Assembly (NCBI GenBank): GCA_031296915.1
Contig: JAVDPC010000017.1
Location: 1-64,000, forward strand
Direction: 5' to 3'
From: Cerasicoccus frondis
GTDB lineage: Bacteria; Verrucomicrobiota; Verrucomicrobiia; Opitutales; Cerasicoccaceae
DNA length: 64,000 bases
The position numbers were made by a program, and so were the translations under genes. Below, piece by piece: positions 1 through 8,016 of this stretch. The notes beneath the pieces were generated by a model. That model was not told the origin of the DNA and did no database searches. It saw only the letters and a program-made list of their open reading frames with translations. The first letter of the stretch is position 1; each line of letters starts with the position of its first letter.

Positions 1-27
1 CCAGGTGTTGTTTTATATCTATCATCG

Positions 28-61
28 GTTGCCGGGTTGAGCAAGTGCTGGACCCGGCAAC
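28..61. repeat. 10-bp inverted repeat
   Basis: The arms gttgccgggt (28-37) and acccggcaac (52-61) are perfectly complementary around a 14-base loop. It lies about 150 bp past the end of the GH4 gene. No T-run follows on either strand, so a rho-independent terminator is not well supported. The rest of 1-210 shows no gene; a weaker hairpin (173-189, arms tgctgc/gcagca) also lies there. Confidence 0.4.
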
Positions 62-210
62 TTCATGTTATCTCTAGCTTCGTTGTGAGCATGGCTGGCG
101 TGTCGCCCCAGCCGCGTTGAATCCAGCCGAAGCCAAGCTCCGGCTAGATCGTTCGCCCACTTTTCGTGTCGGTGCTGCGAGGAGCAGCATTATCAGTTTG
201 AATGGTCCAC

Positions 211-2385
211 TCAAACGCCGGCCAAGGCTGGCACCAGGTCGATCAGGTGCGCTTGGGTCATGTCTTCCCAGGTTTTCTTACCGCCGCTGAGTGATGAACG
301 GCCGCCGGAGTGGGCGTCGCCCAAGGCGCCGAGGTTCACCGAGCAATCGAAGAAGAAGGCATCCTGCGTCGTGCTGATTTCTGCAGCGGGCACGGTGATC
401 TTCGCTTCGTAATAGAGCTCCTTCTTGGTGAACTCAAACGTGGCTCCTGGAACCGGTTCACGCTTGCCGTCCACGAATGTAACTTCCCCATTGTAGTCGG
501 CCAGCAGGATGACGTGTTGAACGGTGTCGGCGCTGCTATCCGCAAAGTAAAACTCGGCGGCTGAACCAGTTTGGAACTTTCGGTTGGTCGTCTGAATGTC
601 TGAGTCTTCGACGCGAATATTGATGATCATGTTGTCGCCATCGCGCAGCAGCGAACCCGCAGCGCAAGGGAAGCCCGAGAGGTCGATTTTAAATTCGGCG
701 GCGCCTTCTTCGTTGGCCGTGATCACCGGATATGGGCGCAGAGCGGTGTCCACGCAAAGCACATGATCGGCATCGGCGGTGAGGGTCACTCCGACCGTCT
801 CTTCGCTCACGGCGTTTACTTTGCCAGGCAAAGTAATGGTCGTCGACTGTCCGGCAGGCGCACTGACCTGGGCGCTTTGCGATGCAAAGCTGACGGCCTC
901 GCTTTCCACTGCGATTGACACGGTGAAGTCGGCGTCCGAGAGGCTTGGGTTTTCGACTTCAACAACGATTTCAAACTCGCTGCCCACTTGGTCGAAGCGC
1001 AGTCCCTTGGGCTTGGCGCGGGCAATCAACTGGTCGCCAACGCCTGCATAGCTGCGACCGGTATTCGCGATGACGGGGGCGAACTCGCCAAGGAAGCCGT
1101 CGCTCTGGTGCGCCTCGATCAGTTCGTCGCACATGGCCCAGATTTTGTCCAAGGGCAAGGTGGCGCTGGTGTGCGGATCGAGCATCACGGCGTGGTAAAT
1201 GTGCTCGCGCTTACCGGTCAAGGCCGCCTGAACGGTCAATTGCTGCACGTTGACATTGGTCATGCACATGCTGGCGAGCTGCGGCGGCAGGTTGCCAATC
1301 ATCGTTGGCTGCAACCCGATGGCGTCCACCTGGCAGGGGACTTCGACGCAGCAATCGTCCGGCAGATTCTTGATGATGCCCCGGTTCGGCACGTTGCCAT
1401 AAACCGTGCGCAGGGTGTTCGTTTCGCGCGAGTGAATGATGTAGCTGCCATATTCGTGGGACTGCGGATTGACGATCATCTGGTGATTGCCCTCGCCAAT
1501 CAGCTTTGCCTCGGTCTCCTTCCAGGACGCCATGATGCCTTCACAGCGACGTGGATATTCATCCAGCGGCACCTTGAATTTATCGATCATCTCCTGGCCG
1601 TGGTGAATGAAATACGGCACGTATTCGCTCTGGTGTTCAGAGCTCTCAGTGACGAAGTAACCGGTGCGGCGCATCATTTCGTAGCGCACGAGTTCGAAGT
1701 CGCGTTTCGGGTCTTCCAGCACCTTGTAAAGCAGCGGATACGCATCGCGGCCCTTGTATTGGAACTTCAGGAAAAACGCCATGTGGTTGATGCCAGCCAC
1801 CAGGTAGCTGACGTCATCCATGGGCAAATGGGTGTGATTGGCGAGCATGCGCGCCGTGCCAAACACCGAGTGGCAAAGACCCACGTGGGGAATGCCCACC
1901 TCGGCGTCCACCGCCATGCAGTTCATCGCCATTGGGTTGGTGTAATTCAGGAATAGGCAATCCGGATGTGCGTGATCGGCAATGTCTTTGGCGATTTGAT
2001 TGATGACCGGGATCGTGCGCAGCGCGCGAAACACCCCACCAACGCCTAACGTGTCGGCAATAGTCTGCTCCAAGCCATACTTCTTGGGGATGTCGAAGTC
2101 CCGCATGGTGGAGGGCTTGTAGCCGCCAACCTGAATCGTGCAAATGACATACTTGGCGCCTTGGACCGCTTCCTTCTGGTCCATGGTCGAGGTGACAGTC
2201 GCCTTGACGCCGAGGGATTGCGCGACGCGTTTCATCATGATGTCCGCGACCTTCAGGCGATCGGGATCAATGTCCATCAGGCAAATATGCGCATCGGACA
2301 GTTCGGGAAATTGCAGGATGTCGCCGATCAAAGTCTTGGCGAAGACCACGGAACCTGCGCCGATAAGGGTTATTTTACAAGACAT
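211..2385 (-). CDS. GH4-family alpha-galactosidase/alpha-glucosidase with C-terminal sandwich domains
   Basis: Predicted NAD-dependent family 4 glycoside hydrolase, which cleaves glycosides by oxidation/elimination chemistry with NAD and a divalent metal. Residues 5-15 form the Rossmann motif ITLIGAGSVVF. NYTNPMA is at 147-153. Cys171-His172 in GLCHS and His201 in GINH fit the family metal ligands. The usual GH4 protein is about 430-480 residues; this one has 724. After about residue 450 there is an Ig-like stretch and then a C-terminal part resembling CBM9/DOMON sugar-binding sandwiches, ending in a GGRSSLSGG segment. No signal peptide is seen, so it is probably cytoplasmic. I start at the ATG giving MSCKITLIGAG; a TTG-type extension of 13 residues would read into the araC side. 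Divergent from an AraC regulator that probably controls it. The substrate cannot be read from sequence. Confidence 0.88.
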   Translation of the reverse strand: MSCKITLIGAGSVVFAKTLIGDILQFPELSDAHICLMDIDPDRLKVADIMMKRVAQSLGVKATVTSTMDQKEAVQGAKYVICTIQVGGYKPSTMRDFDIPKKYGLEQTIADTLGVGGVFRALRTIPVINQIAKDIADHAHPDCLFLNYTNPMAMNCMAVDAEVGIPHVGLCHSVFGTARMLANHTHLPMDDVSYLVAGINHMAFFLKFQYKGRDAYPLLYKVLEDPKRDFELVRYEMMRRTGYFVTESSEHQSEYVPYFIHHGQEMIDKFKVPLDEYPRRCEGIMASWKETEAKLIGEGNHQMIVNPQSHEYGSYIIHSRETNTLRTVYGNVPNRGIIKNLPDDCCVEVPCQVDAIGLQPTMIGNLPPQLASMCMTNVNVQQLTVQAALTGKREHIYHAVMLDPHTSATLPLDKIWAMCDELIEAHQSDGFLGEFAPVIANTGRSYAGVGDQLIARAKPKGLRFDQVGSEFEIVVEVENPSLSDADFTVSIAVESEAVSFASQSAQVSAPAGQSTTITLPGKVNAVSEETVGVTLTADADHVLCVDTALRPYPVITANEEGAAEFKIDLSGFPCAAGSLLRDGDNMIINIRVEDSDIQTTNRKFQTGSAAEFYFADSSADTVQHVILLADYNGEVTFVDGKREPVPGATFEFTKKELYYEAKITVPAAEISTTQDAFFFDCSVNLGALGDAHSGGRSSLSGGKKTWEDMTQAHLIDLVPALAGV

Positions 2386-2403
2386 AGTGGTTGTTATCAG
2401 AGT

Positions 2404-3276
2404 ATGGAAACACTCAAACAGCAACTTGAAGTATTTGACAAAATTCCGGTTAATTGTGATATTCCGCTAATGGTCGACTCGTATAAGATCTGTTGGGCTG
2501 GGCGTGAGACCCGTAGCTCTCGGCGCTACAATTGGGACAATCGCGTGCGCGGTGAGCAGATGTTGTTTTGTATTCAAAATACCGTTAGCGGTTGTGGGTA
2601 TATTGAGCGCAACGGTGTGCGTGCTCTGGTCCCCGCGAATCATGCGATGTTGTTCTGGCATGAGGAGGACTCCAGGTATGGCTACGCGGAGGAAAGTAAA
2701 ACGCCCTATGTGTTGGATTTTCTCACCATCGTTGGGCCGCAATGCGCCGAGATATTTCAGCAACTGGTGCGGCTGAGCGGTGGTGTCATGCCTTTGCCTA
2801 AACAGTCCGAACCCCGGCGCTTGCTCGACGAGGTCGGGCGCCGATTCAAAGAAAAGCAATTTCAGGACTCTCTGCATGAGTCGTTGCTGATCTATGAATT
2901 GCTGACTTCCCTGTTACGGGACGCCAGTCGCATCCCAGTCGAACGCGACCCAATCGCTTACGCAGCGGAGTACATCGAGCGGCGCTTCCACATGCCCATA
3001 ACCATGGAAGAAGTCGCCCGGGCTGCAGGAGTCAGTCGCGAGCATTTAACCCGTCAGTTGACGCGGCGATGGGGCCAGTCACCCGGCAAAAAGCTGCAGG
3101 AGCTTCGCTTGCAGGCGGGGCGGGATTACCTGCGCCACACCACGGCTCCCATTGAGGCCATTGGCCAGCACTGCGGCTACCTGGACCCCGATGGGTTCGC
3201 CCGCGCTTTTGCCCGGCGCTTCAAGCTCTCTCCCAGCAAATATCGGCAGCGCTATCTGGAGCGCAGCGTCAAATAA
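2404..3276 (+). CDS. AraC-family transcriptional regulator
   Basis: Protein of 290 residues. The C-terminal third (about 185-287) is a typical AraC double helix-turn-helix: ITMEEVARAAGVSREHLTR is the first helix-turn-helix, and a GYLDPDGFARAFARRF segment with a LSPSKYRQR tail the second. The N-terminal half looks like the cupin-type ligand-binding part of AraC/XylS sugar regulators. Its position, head-to-head with the GH4 glycosidase, suggests local control of sugar use. I chose ATG 2404 because longer in-frame readings overlap the glycosidase gene with unrelated sequence. ATG 2470 is an alternative and would leave a more normal 84-bp promoter gap. Neither start has a strong Shine-Dalgarno. 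Confidence 0.88.
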   Translation: METLKQQLEVFDKIPVNCDIPLMVDSYKICWAGRETRSSRRYNWDNRVRGEQMLFCIQNTVSGCGYIERNGVRALVPANHAMLFWHEEDSRYGYAEESKTPYVLDFLTIVGPQCAEIFQQLVRLSGGVMPLPKQSEPRRLLDEVGRRFKEKQFQDSLHESLLIYELLTSLLRDASRIPVERDPIAYAAEYIERRFHMPITMEEVARAAGVSREHLTRQLTRRWGQSPGKKLQELRLQAGRDYLRHTTAPIEAIGQHCGYLDPDGFARAFARRFKLSPSKYRQRYLERSVK

Positions 3277-3465
3277 ATCTTTCATGTCAGAGTCAGCAGG
3301 CTCTGTGGTTGCTTTGAACGCCGGTTCTCGCGTATGTAAGTCGTTGATTACCAGCGCGAGTTAATAGTGAAAGCCACTCACTAATAAAATGCTCGTGCGT
3401 TCACTTTTTGTTTGGCTCAATGCGCTGAATGATTAGTGTTTTATTGAGCACTTTACGAAGCGTCC

Positions 3466-3515
3466 CGTCCCGCCTGTGTATTCAGTCAGTTGGAAATCAG
3501 GGCACAGGCGGGACG
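3466..3515. repeat. 13-bp inverted repeat (hairpin)
   Basis: The arms cgtcccgcctgtg (3466-3478) and cacaggcgggacg (3503-3515) are perfectly complementary, with a 24-base loop. It is 190 bp past the araC stop, with no T-run, so it is more likely a dispersed palindrome than a terminator. Confidence 0.6.
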
Positions 3516-3549
3516 CCTATGCTACGGCCAATGCGGCCTCCCCAAAACC

Positions 3550-3590
3550 TTACCTACCTTACCCACATTACCTACATTACCCACATTTCC
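3550..3590. repeat. Period-9 tandem repeat
   Basis: Four consecutive 9-mers are variants of ttaccYacM: ttacctacc, ttacccaca, ttacctaca, ttacccaca, followed by a partial fifth unit. Read on the minus strand it would encode a Gly-Asn-Val/Gly-Lys-Val repeat, but no real gene is supported there. Confidence 0.7.
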
Positions 3591-4028
3591 CCAACCTCCA
3601 AACCTATGAACTTCCTCTTCCCCGAAACACATCCGCCATAGCGACCAGCGCGAGGTATCCCAGTCGACGCTATGCGGGGCCATTCGGTCGCGTGCATTGC
3701 GTGACGGGCAAACGGGCTTATTCGCGGGCTGACTTGGTGACAGCAACCAGTCCGCGACGCCCAGCTTTTCGCTTGATCCACTCTTTGCACGACGCCCTAT
3801 GCCAGCCTGGTCAGCGCCGCGTCGACGTGTGAGCAACGGAGATATCCGTCGCTCCAGCCGGCGGCCCCTGAGCCGTCTGCGCCCCACCTGCGCCTCGTCC
3901 CGGCGAGCGGGCGGGTAGGGCAGTGTTCTTTGATATGAAATTACGGTGGATTTACCCCCCCCCCCCTTGGCCCCACTCAGCGCAGTTTTCCGAGCTTTGA
4001 AACGCCGCCGTGTGGTGGATCTATATGC

Positions 4029-4172
4029 TAGTTCTGTTCGAACAGGTGGAGCCCGGTGTCCCTACCGGGCTTGGTATTGCCTCTCCGTTAACCATCAGGA
4101 TGAAACAAGCCCGGTAGGGACACCGGGCTCCACCTGTTGAAATAGCTTTTTTGCATTTTCGAACACACCCTA
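4029..4172. mobile_element. MITE family B, copy 1 (TA-flanked)
   Basis: Non-coding element of about 144 bp flanked by TA. The ends are inverted repeats: the left begins GTTCTGTTCGAA and the right ends TTCGAACACACCC. Inside is a perfect 32-bp inverted repeat (arms 4041-4072 and 4107-4138, around a 34-base loop). A second copy lies in opposite orientation at 61845-61989, matching almost throughout. TA flanks suggest IS630/Tc1-mariner-type transposition in trans; no transposase is present. The right edge is 5 bp from the stop codon of the L,D-transpeptidase gene, so the hairpin could serve as its 3' end structure. Confidence 0.8.
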
Positions 4173-4177
4173 AGATG

Positions 4178-4720
4178 CTACAACTCGATCCACACGAGTG
4201 CGCCGCTCGGGGTGGCGTCGAATAGCTCGATCACGTCCGCATTGCTCAGCAACACGCAGCCGTGGCTATTGGGCTGGCCGATGCGGTCTTCCTGATTGGT
4301 GCCGTGAATGTATACGTAACGGTCGTGGGTGTCGACGCCTGCTCCGGAATTCGCTCCCGGCTCCAGCCCTCGCAGCCACAGGATGCGGGTGGTGATCAGG
4401 TTTTCCGCATTGCGTTCGGCGTCGAGCTCGTAGCAATTCTCGCCGGTGGGCGCGCGGCCCTTGAGGACGGTTCCGGTGGGGAGACCGTCGCCGATTTTCT
4501 CCTCGATCACATGGAGCCCGGTCGGCGTGCCGAGGGAGTTTTCGACGCAGCTCGGCGGCTTGCGCGAGGTCGATACGGCGTAGGTTTTTCGCAGTTGGCC
4601 GTCCGTTAGTGCGAAAAGTTTTTGCTCGCAAATTGAGACACAGAGAGCATGTTTGTTTGGTTTCACTTGGCGCTCCTGGCAAACCGCGAGTAAGCGCTGA
4701 TAAATAGAGGCAACATCCAT
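4178..4720 (-). CDS. L,D-transpeptidase (YkuD domain)
   Basis: Protein of 180 residues. The C-terminal half carries the YkuD signature: an upstream YIHGTNQE with the conserved His, then SHGCVLLSNADV with the catalytic Cys of the HGC motif. These enzymes crosslink peptidoglycan stems (3-3 links) or attach proteins to the wall. There is no N-terminal signal peptide or membrane segment, which is odd for an enzyme expected in the periplasm. A single YkuD domain fills most of the protein. Its ATG overlaps the asd ATG on the opposite strand (shared CATG), so the true start may be a downstream GTG/TTG. A MITE follows its stop codon. Confidence 0.85.
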   Translation of the reverse strand: MDVASIYQRLLAVCQERQVKPNKHALCVSICEQKLFALTDGQLRKTYAVSTSRKPPSCVENSLGTPTGLHVIEEKIGDGLPTGTVLKGRAPTGENCYELDAERNAENLITTRILWLRGLEPGANSGAGVDTHDRYVYIHGTNQEDRIGQPNSHGCVLLSNADVIELFDATPSGALVWIEL

Positions 4721-5747
4721 GAGTTATCGTGTAGGCATAGTCGGCGCAACTGGCGCCGTGGGTCAAGAATTGATCGACCTGCTCCATCGTCGAAATTTCC
4801 CGATGTCGGAGCTCGTCCTGTTGGCGTCCAGCCGTTCCGCTGGCAAGACCATCACCTGGCAGGACAAAACCTGGACCGTCCAGGAAGCCACGCCCGAATC
4901 CTTTGACACGCTGGACATCGCCATTTTCAGCGCCAGCGGTTCCTTGTCCACCGAACTCTGCCCCGAAGCCGCCAAGCGGGACTGCCTTGCCATCGACAAC
5001 TCTTCGGCGTTCCGTATGGACCCCAAGGTGCCGCTCGTTGTGCCGGAAATCAATCCCGAGGCCGCGCGTGGTCACCAGGGCATCATTGCGAATCCCAACT
5101 GCTCAACCGCCGTCGCGCTGATGGGCCTTTACCCGCTCCACCGTGAGTTCGGGCTGAAGCGTTTCTTTGCGGCGACTTACCAGGCTGTCTCCGGCGCGGG
5201 CGCCGCCGCCATGGCCGAGCTCGAAGACCAGCTCCGAGCCTGGTCGAAGGGGGAGCCGATGACCGTCAGCGAATTTCCGCACCAGATCGCCTTCAACCTC
5301 ATCCCGCATGTGGACGTCTTTTACGACGACGGCTACACCAAGGAAGAGCACAAGATGATCAACGAGTCTCGCAAGATCATGGGCATGCCTGATTTGAAGG
5401 CGTCCACGACCTGCGTCCGTGTGCCGGTGCTCCGCGCGCACTCCATGGCGATCAACGCTGAGTTCGAACAGCCCGTCGACGTCGAGCGCGCCCAAAAGAT
5501 TGTCGCTGCATTCGAGGGCGCTGAGCTCGTCGACGCCCCCGCCGAAAAGCAATACCCGATGCCCATCGACTTCTCCGGCAAGGAAAAGTGCGGCGTCGGC
5601 CGCATTCGCCGGGACTCGGCATTCGACAACGGCCTTGCGCTGTGGGTCGTTGGTGACCAGCTTTGGAAGGGCGCCGCGCTCAACGCCGTGCAGATAGCCG
5701 AGCTGGTTGTGGCCGACAACATCGTTACGCCCAAGGTTAGCGTCTAG
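4719..5747 (+). CDS. asd: Aspartate-semialdehyde dehydrogenase
   Basis: Converts L-aspartyl-4-phosphate to aspartate semialdehyde with NADPH, the branch point to lysine/diaminopimelate, threonine and methionine. The 342-residue length is typical. The N-terminus has the nucleotide-binding GATGAVGQELIDLL. The catalytic Cys lies in IANPNCSTAVAL. TYQAVSGAGAAAM and a C-terminal substrate-binding region with GRIRRD are also visible. A gagg Shine-Dalgarno at about 4706-4709 supports ATG 4719. That start overlaps the divergent L,D-transpeptidase start by two bases. Diaminopimelate supply and peptidoglycan crosslinking are thematically linked, which may explain the pairing. Confidence 0.96.
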   Translation: MSYRVGIVGATGAVGQELIDLLHRRNFPMSELVLLASSRSAGKTITWQDKTWTVQEATPESFDTLDIAIFSASGSLSTELCPEAAKRDCLAIDNSSAFRMDPKVPLVVPEINPEAARGHQGIIANPNCSTAVALMGLYPLHREFGLKRFFAATYQAVSGAGAAAMAELEDQLRAWSKGEPMTVSEFPHQIAFNLIPHVDVFYDDGYTKEEHKMINESRKIMGMPDLKASTTCVRVPVLRAHSMAINAEFEQPVDVERAQKIVAAFEGAELVDAPAEKQYPMPIDFSGKEKCGVGRIRRDSAFDNGLALWVVGDQLWKGAALNAVQIAELVVADNIVTPKVSV

Positions 5748-5905
5748 CCGCGGGCAACCAGCGGTTGCATCCGGAGATTTTGCTTCGGACAATGCGTGAG
5801 GCAGATTAGCTCTGGGCGTTTAAGAGTCCCCCAAACGTTTGGCTTGAAGCCAGGTCAGCGTGTGTCGCCATCCGGGTAAAAACCAGCGTTGCCAGGGGGC
5901 GAGCC

Positions 5906-6520
5906 TTGGGTTGTCCTAGGGGTATGGGACGGAAATCGGCACGATCACTCTGGAGCGCCAAGCTGGCGGGGCAGGGCGTGTCCGGCGCAGTGTCCAGCGC
6001 GGAGATCGAGGCTCAGTTTGCGGCCAGGAGGGAACCGTTTGACGGCACAGTGTTGGGCATCGACCCCAGTTTGCGCGGCGCTGGGTTTGCCGTAGTGAAA
6101 TTCACTCCGGGGGCGCCAGCCAAGCTGTTGGGAAGCCTGACTTTGAAGCTGAAGCCGGCGCTGAGCCAGTCGGATTGTTTGGGAGAAATTGCCCGGGCAG
6201 TTTCATCGTTTCTCGCTCGTGAGCGCATCAGTTGTGTGTCTCTGGAGCAGACTATCTACGTGCAGAATTTCCAGACCGCGCAGATCATGGGGATGGCGCG
6301 TGGAGCGGCGATTGCGCCCGCAGCGATGCAGGGAGTGCCAATTTTTGAATACGCTCCACTGCGCATCAAGCAGGCAGTCGTGGGCTATGGCCGAGCGAGC
6401 AAGGAGCAGGTCGCCGCCATGGTGCGCCAGCATCTCAAGCTCATGGCGGACTTGCCTTCGGATGAGGCGGACGCCGCCGCCGCTGCGATCTGCCACGCCA
6501 TGACCGGCCAGCGATCATAA
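5906..6520 (+). CDS. ruvC: RuvC-like Holliday junction endonuclease
   Basis: RuvC cleaves Holliday junctions in homologous recombination. The RNase H-like fold is visible: GIDPSLRGAGF (Asp53), SLEQTIYVQN (Glu114), AQIMGMARGAA, a basic IKQAVVGYGRASKEQV loop, and the C-terminal DEADAAAAAICH acidic pair (Asp186/Asp189). All catalytic acids are present. The TTG start at 5906 is preceded by aggggg at a good distance. ATG 5924 is the alternative but has its purine run directly against it. With either start the protein has roughly 40-45 residues before the RuvC domain, more than the usual RuvC. ruvA and ruvB are not adjacent. Confidence 0.85.
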   Translation: MGCPRGMGRKSARSLWSAKLAGQGVSGAVSSAEIEAQFAARREPFDGTVLGIDPSLRGAGFAVVKFTPGAPAKLLGSLTLKLKPALSQSDCLGEIARAVSSFLARERISCVSLEQTIYVQNFQTAQIMGMARGAAIAPAAMQGVPIFEYAPLRIKQAVVGYGRASKEQVAAMVRQHLKLMADLPSDEADAAAAAICHAMTGQRS

Positions 6521-6598
6521 AATATATCACGGTTTAAAAAAAGAACTCGTCAACTGCGGAATGCCTAGGCTAGCTTAACGGCGGTTTCTATACGTTAC

Positions 6599-7489
6599 GT
6601 GAATTGGCATTACGCAATAGATGATGAGCAACTTGGCCCAGTGTCCGAAGACGAGCTGGTCGAGTTGGCGTCGATGGGGAAGATCGACGGCGAAACCCTT
6701 GTCTGGCGCTCCTCAATGTCGAATTGGGAGCCGTTGAAGAATGCCCCGGGCGTTCCGCAAGGCGCGTTAACGACTCTTCCTCCCGAAGCTGAAGCTTCCC
6801 CGAATGCCGCGCCGCCTCCGTTGGTGGGGGCAATGGGGCCGCCCATCCCACCAGTCGCGACGCCAATGGTGGCGCCGGTTCAAGCAGCCTCACCGGAGCC
6901 CGAATTATTAGGCGTGCCAGCGCTTAACCGCCCGAAGCTGATGATGCCGTTGCCCAGTGAGCCGGTGGTGGAGCGATACGGGAAGGAATACGCCAAGGTT
7001 CACCATCACATTCACTTGTATCCCGCGTTTCTCCGGCGTAAAAAAGGCCCCGAGGCGAAGGAGATACTGGAGGAGGATGAATCGAGCTGCTTTTACCACC
7101 CGCAGTTTGCGGCGACCAACGTGTGCAGCCACAGCGGGCGCTTCATTTGCGACCTGTGCACGACCGAGTGGAACGGCGAAATCATCAGCCTACAGGCGTT
7201 AAACGAAATCAAATCCAAAGGCAAAAACGCGAAGCTGAGTGACTCGAAGAAACTCTGGGATGACATCGCGCTGGCCCTCGTGCTTCTGCCGATCGTTGTT
7301 TTTCCGCTCCTCTATGTAACGGCTCCATTGGCGGTCATTATCAGTCTGTGGAAGTGGAAACAGGGGCCGACCAGCATTGTCCGTCGCAGCAGGGTCCGCT
7401 ATATCTTTGCGATCATTATCGGCCTGATTGAAATCGTGTTCCTGGCTATGCTGGCGATGGGCTACATCACTTTCTTTGATGACTTCTAG
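6599..7489 (+). CDS. GYF_2-domain membrane protein with zinc-knuckle-like segment
   Basis: Protein of 296 residues with a GTG start. Residues 1-50 (WHYAIDDEQLGPVSEDEL then TLVWRSSMSNWEPL) are a GYF_2 domain, a small module thought to bind proline-rich or other peptide partners. A Pro/Ala-rich linker follows to about residue 110. Near 160-190 there is a Cys/His cluster (CFYHPQF, CSHSGRFICDLC) that could bind zinc. Two membrane segments lie near the C-terminus (about 221-250 and 262-290). First gene of a long same-strand run ending at 17625; three GYF_2 proteins occur in it. No function is known for this exact architecture. Confidence 0.82.
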   Translation: MNWHYAIDDEQLGPVSEDELVELASMGKIDGETLVWRSSMSNWEPLKNAPGVPQGALTTLPPEAEASPNAAPPPLVGAMGPPIPPVATPMVAPVQAASPEPELLGVPALNRPKLMMPLPSEPVVERYGKEYAKVHHHIHLYPAFLRRKKGPEAKEILEEDESSCFYHPQFAATNVCSHSGRFICDLCTTEWNGEIISLQALNEIKSKGKNAKLSDSKKLWDDIALALVLLPIVVFPLLYVTAPLAVIISLWKWKQGPTSIVRRSRVRYIFAIIIGLIEIVFLAMLAMGYITFFDDF

Positions 7490-7491
7490 GC

Positions 7492-7977
7492 ATGAGTGAC
7501 GCGCCTCCATACAAGCTCGCCGCAAAAGGTGGAAGCACTTTTGAGCGCCAGAAGGTCTACTTCGGCGAGGATCACTTGCTGGTGATCGACGGCACTTATG
7601 CTGAGCGCTACCGCCGTTTGTATTACAAAGACATTCAAGCGTTGCTGCGCATTCCCACTTTCAGTTCCGTGCTGATTCAGTTGTTCCTGATGATGATCAT
7701 GCTGTTTTCCCTGATGGGGATGGCCAGTGGAGCCAATGCACCCAACTGGGGCGGCTTGTTTGTGCTGGTTCCGACCTTGTTGCTGTTTGCCTACTCACTT
7801 TACCTTGGGCGAAGTTGCTCGGTCGGTTTGAAGACGCCGGTGCAGATTGTGCGTTTGCCCGTGTTTGGCACCACGCGGAAGGCGCGCAAGTTTGAAGCAA
7901 ACCTGACAGAACGGATTGAGGCCATCCAAGGCCGACTGACGAGTGAAGCGTTGCAAGCGGCGCAGTCACCAACATAA
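7492..7977 (+). CDS. Membrane protein of unknown function
   Basis: Protein of 161 residues starting 2 bp after the preceding stop, so surely co-transcribed. A soluble N-terminal part (about 60 residues, including RRLYYKDIQALLRIPTFSS) resembles membrane-anchored PH-like/YdbT-type leader strands but is too short to assign. It is followed by two hydrophobic segments (about 62-82 and 88-106) and a basic soluble tail. No catalytic motif is recognised. The context suggests a membrane subunit in the SpoIIM/RDD cluster. Confidence 0.75.
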   Translation: MSDAPPYKLAAKGGSTFERQKVYFGEDHLLVIDGTYAERYRRLYYKDIQALLRIPTFSSVLIQLFLMMIMLFSLMGMASGANAPNWGGLFVLVPTLLLFAYSLYLGRSCSVGLKTPVQIVRLPVFGTTRKARKFEANLTERIEAIQGRLTSEALQAAQSPT

Positions 7978-8016
7978 TCGCTCATAACTTAAATCAACCC
8001 GCATCCCAAAACGACT

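Larger units (their letters stand above)
3277..4028. other. Gene-poor stretch of about 750 bp
   Basis: No convincing gene. It contains a 13-bp inverted repeat, a period-9 tandem repeat, and a run of 12 C (3955-3966). Overlapping ORFs exist on both strands (3476-3832 plus, 3522-3887 minus), but they look like low-complexity Arg/Pro-rich read-through without recognisable domains or ribosome binding sites. The part around 3640-3910 is GC-rich and could be a decayed gene or a structured repeat; I cannot identify it. Confidence 0.6.

Noticed and set aside
28..61. Hairpin as terminator of the GH4 gene
   Set aside because: No T-run on either strand and 150 bp away from the stop; kept only as an inverted repeat.
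988..1956. 322-codon plus-strand ORF
   Set aside because: Lies wholly antisense to the GH4 gene, His/Val-rich shadow composition, no domain.
3522..3887. ORFs on both strands in the gene desert
   Set aside because: Low-complexity Arg/Gly-rich products over a period-9 repeat, no ribosome site or domain; could be decayed sequence.
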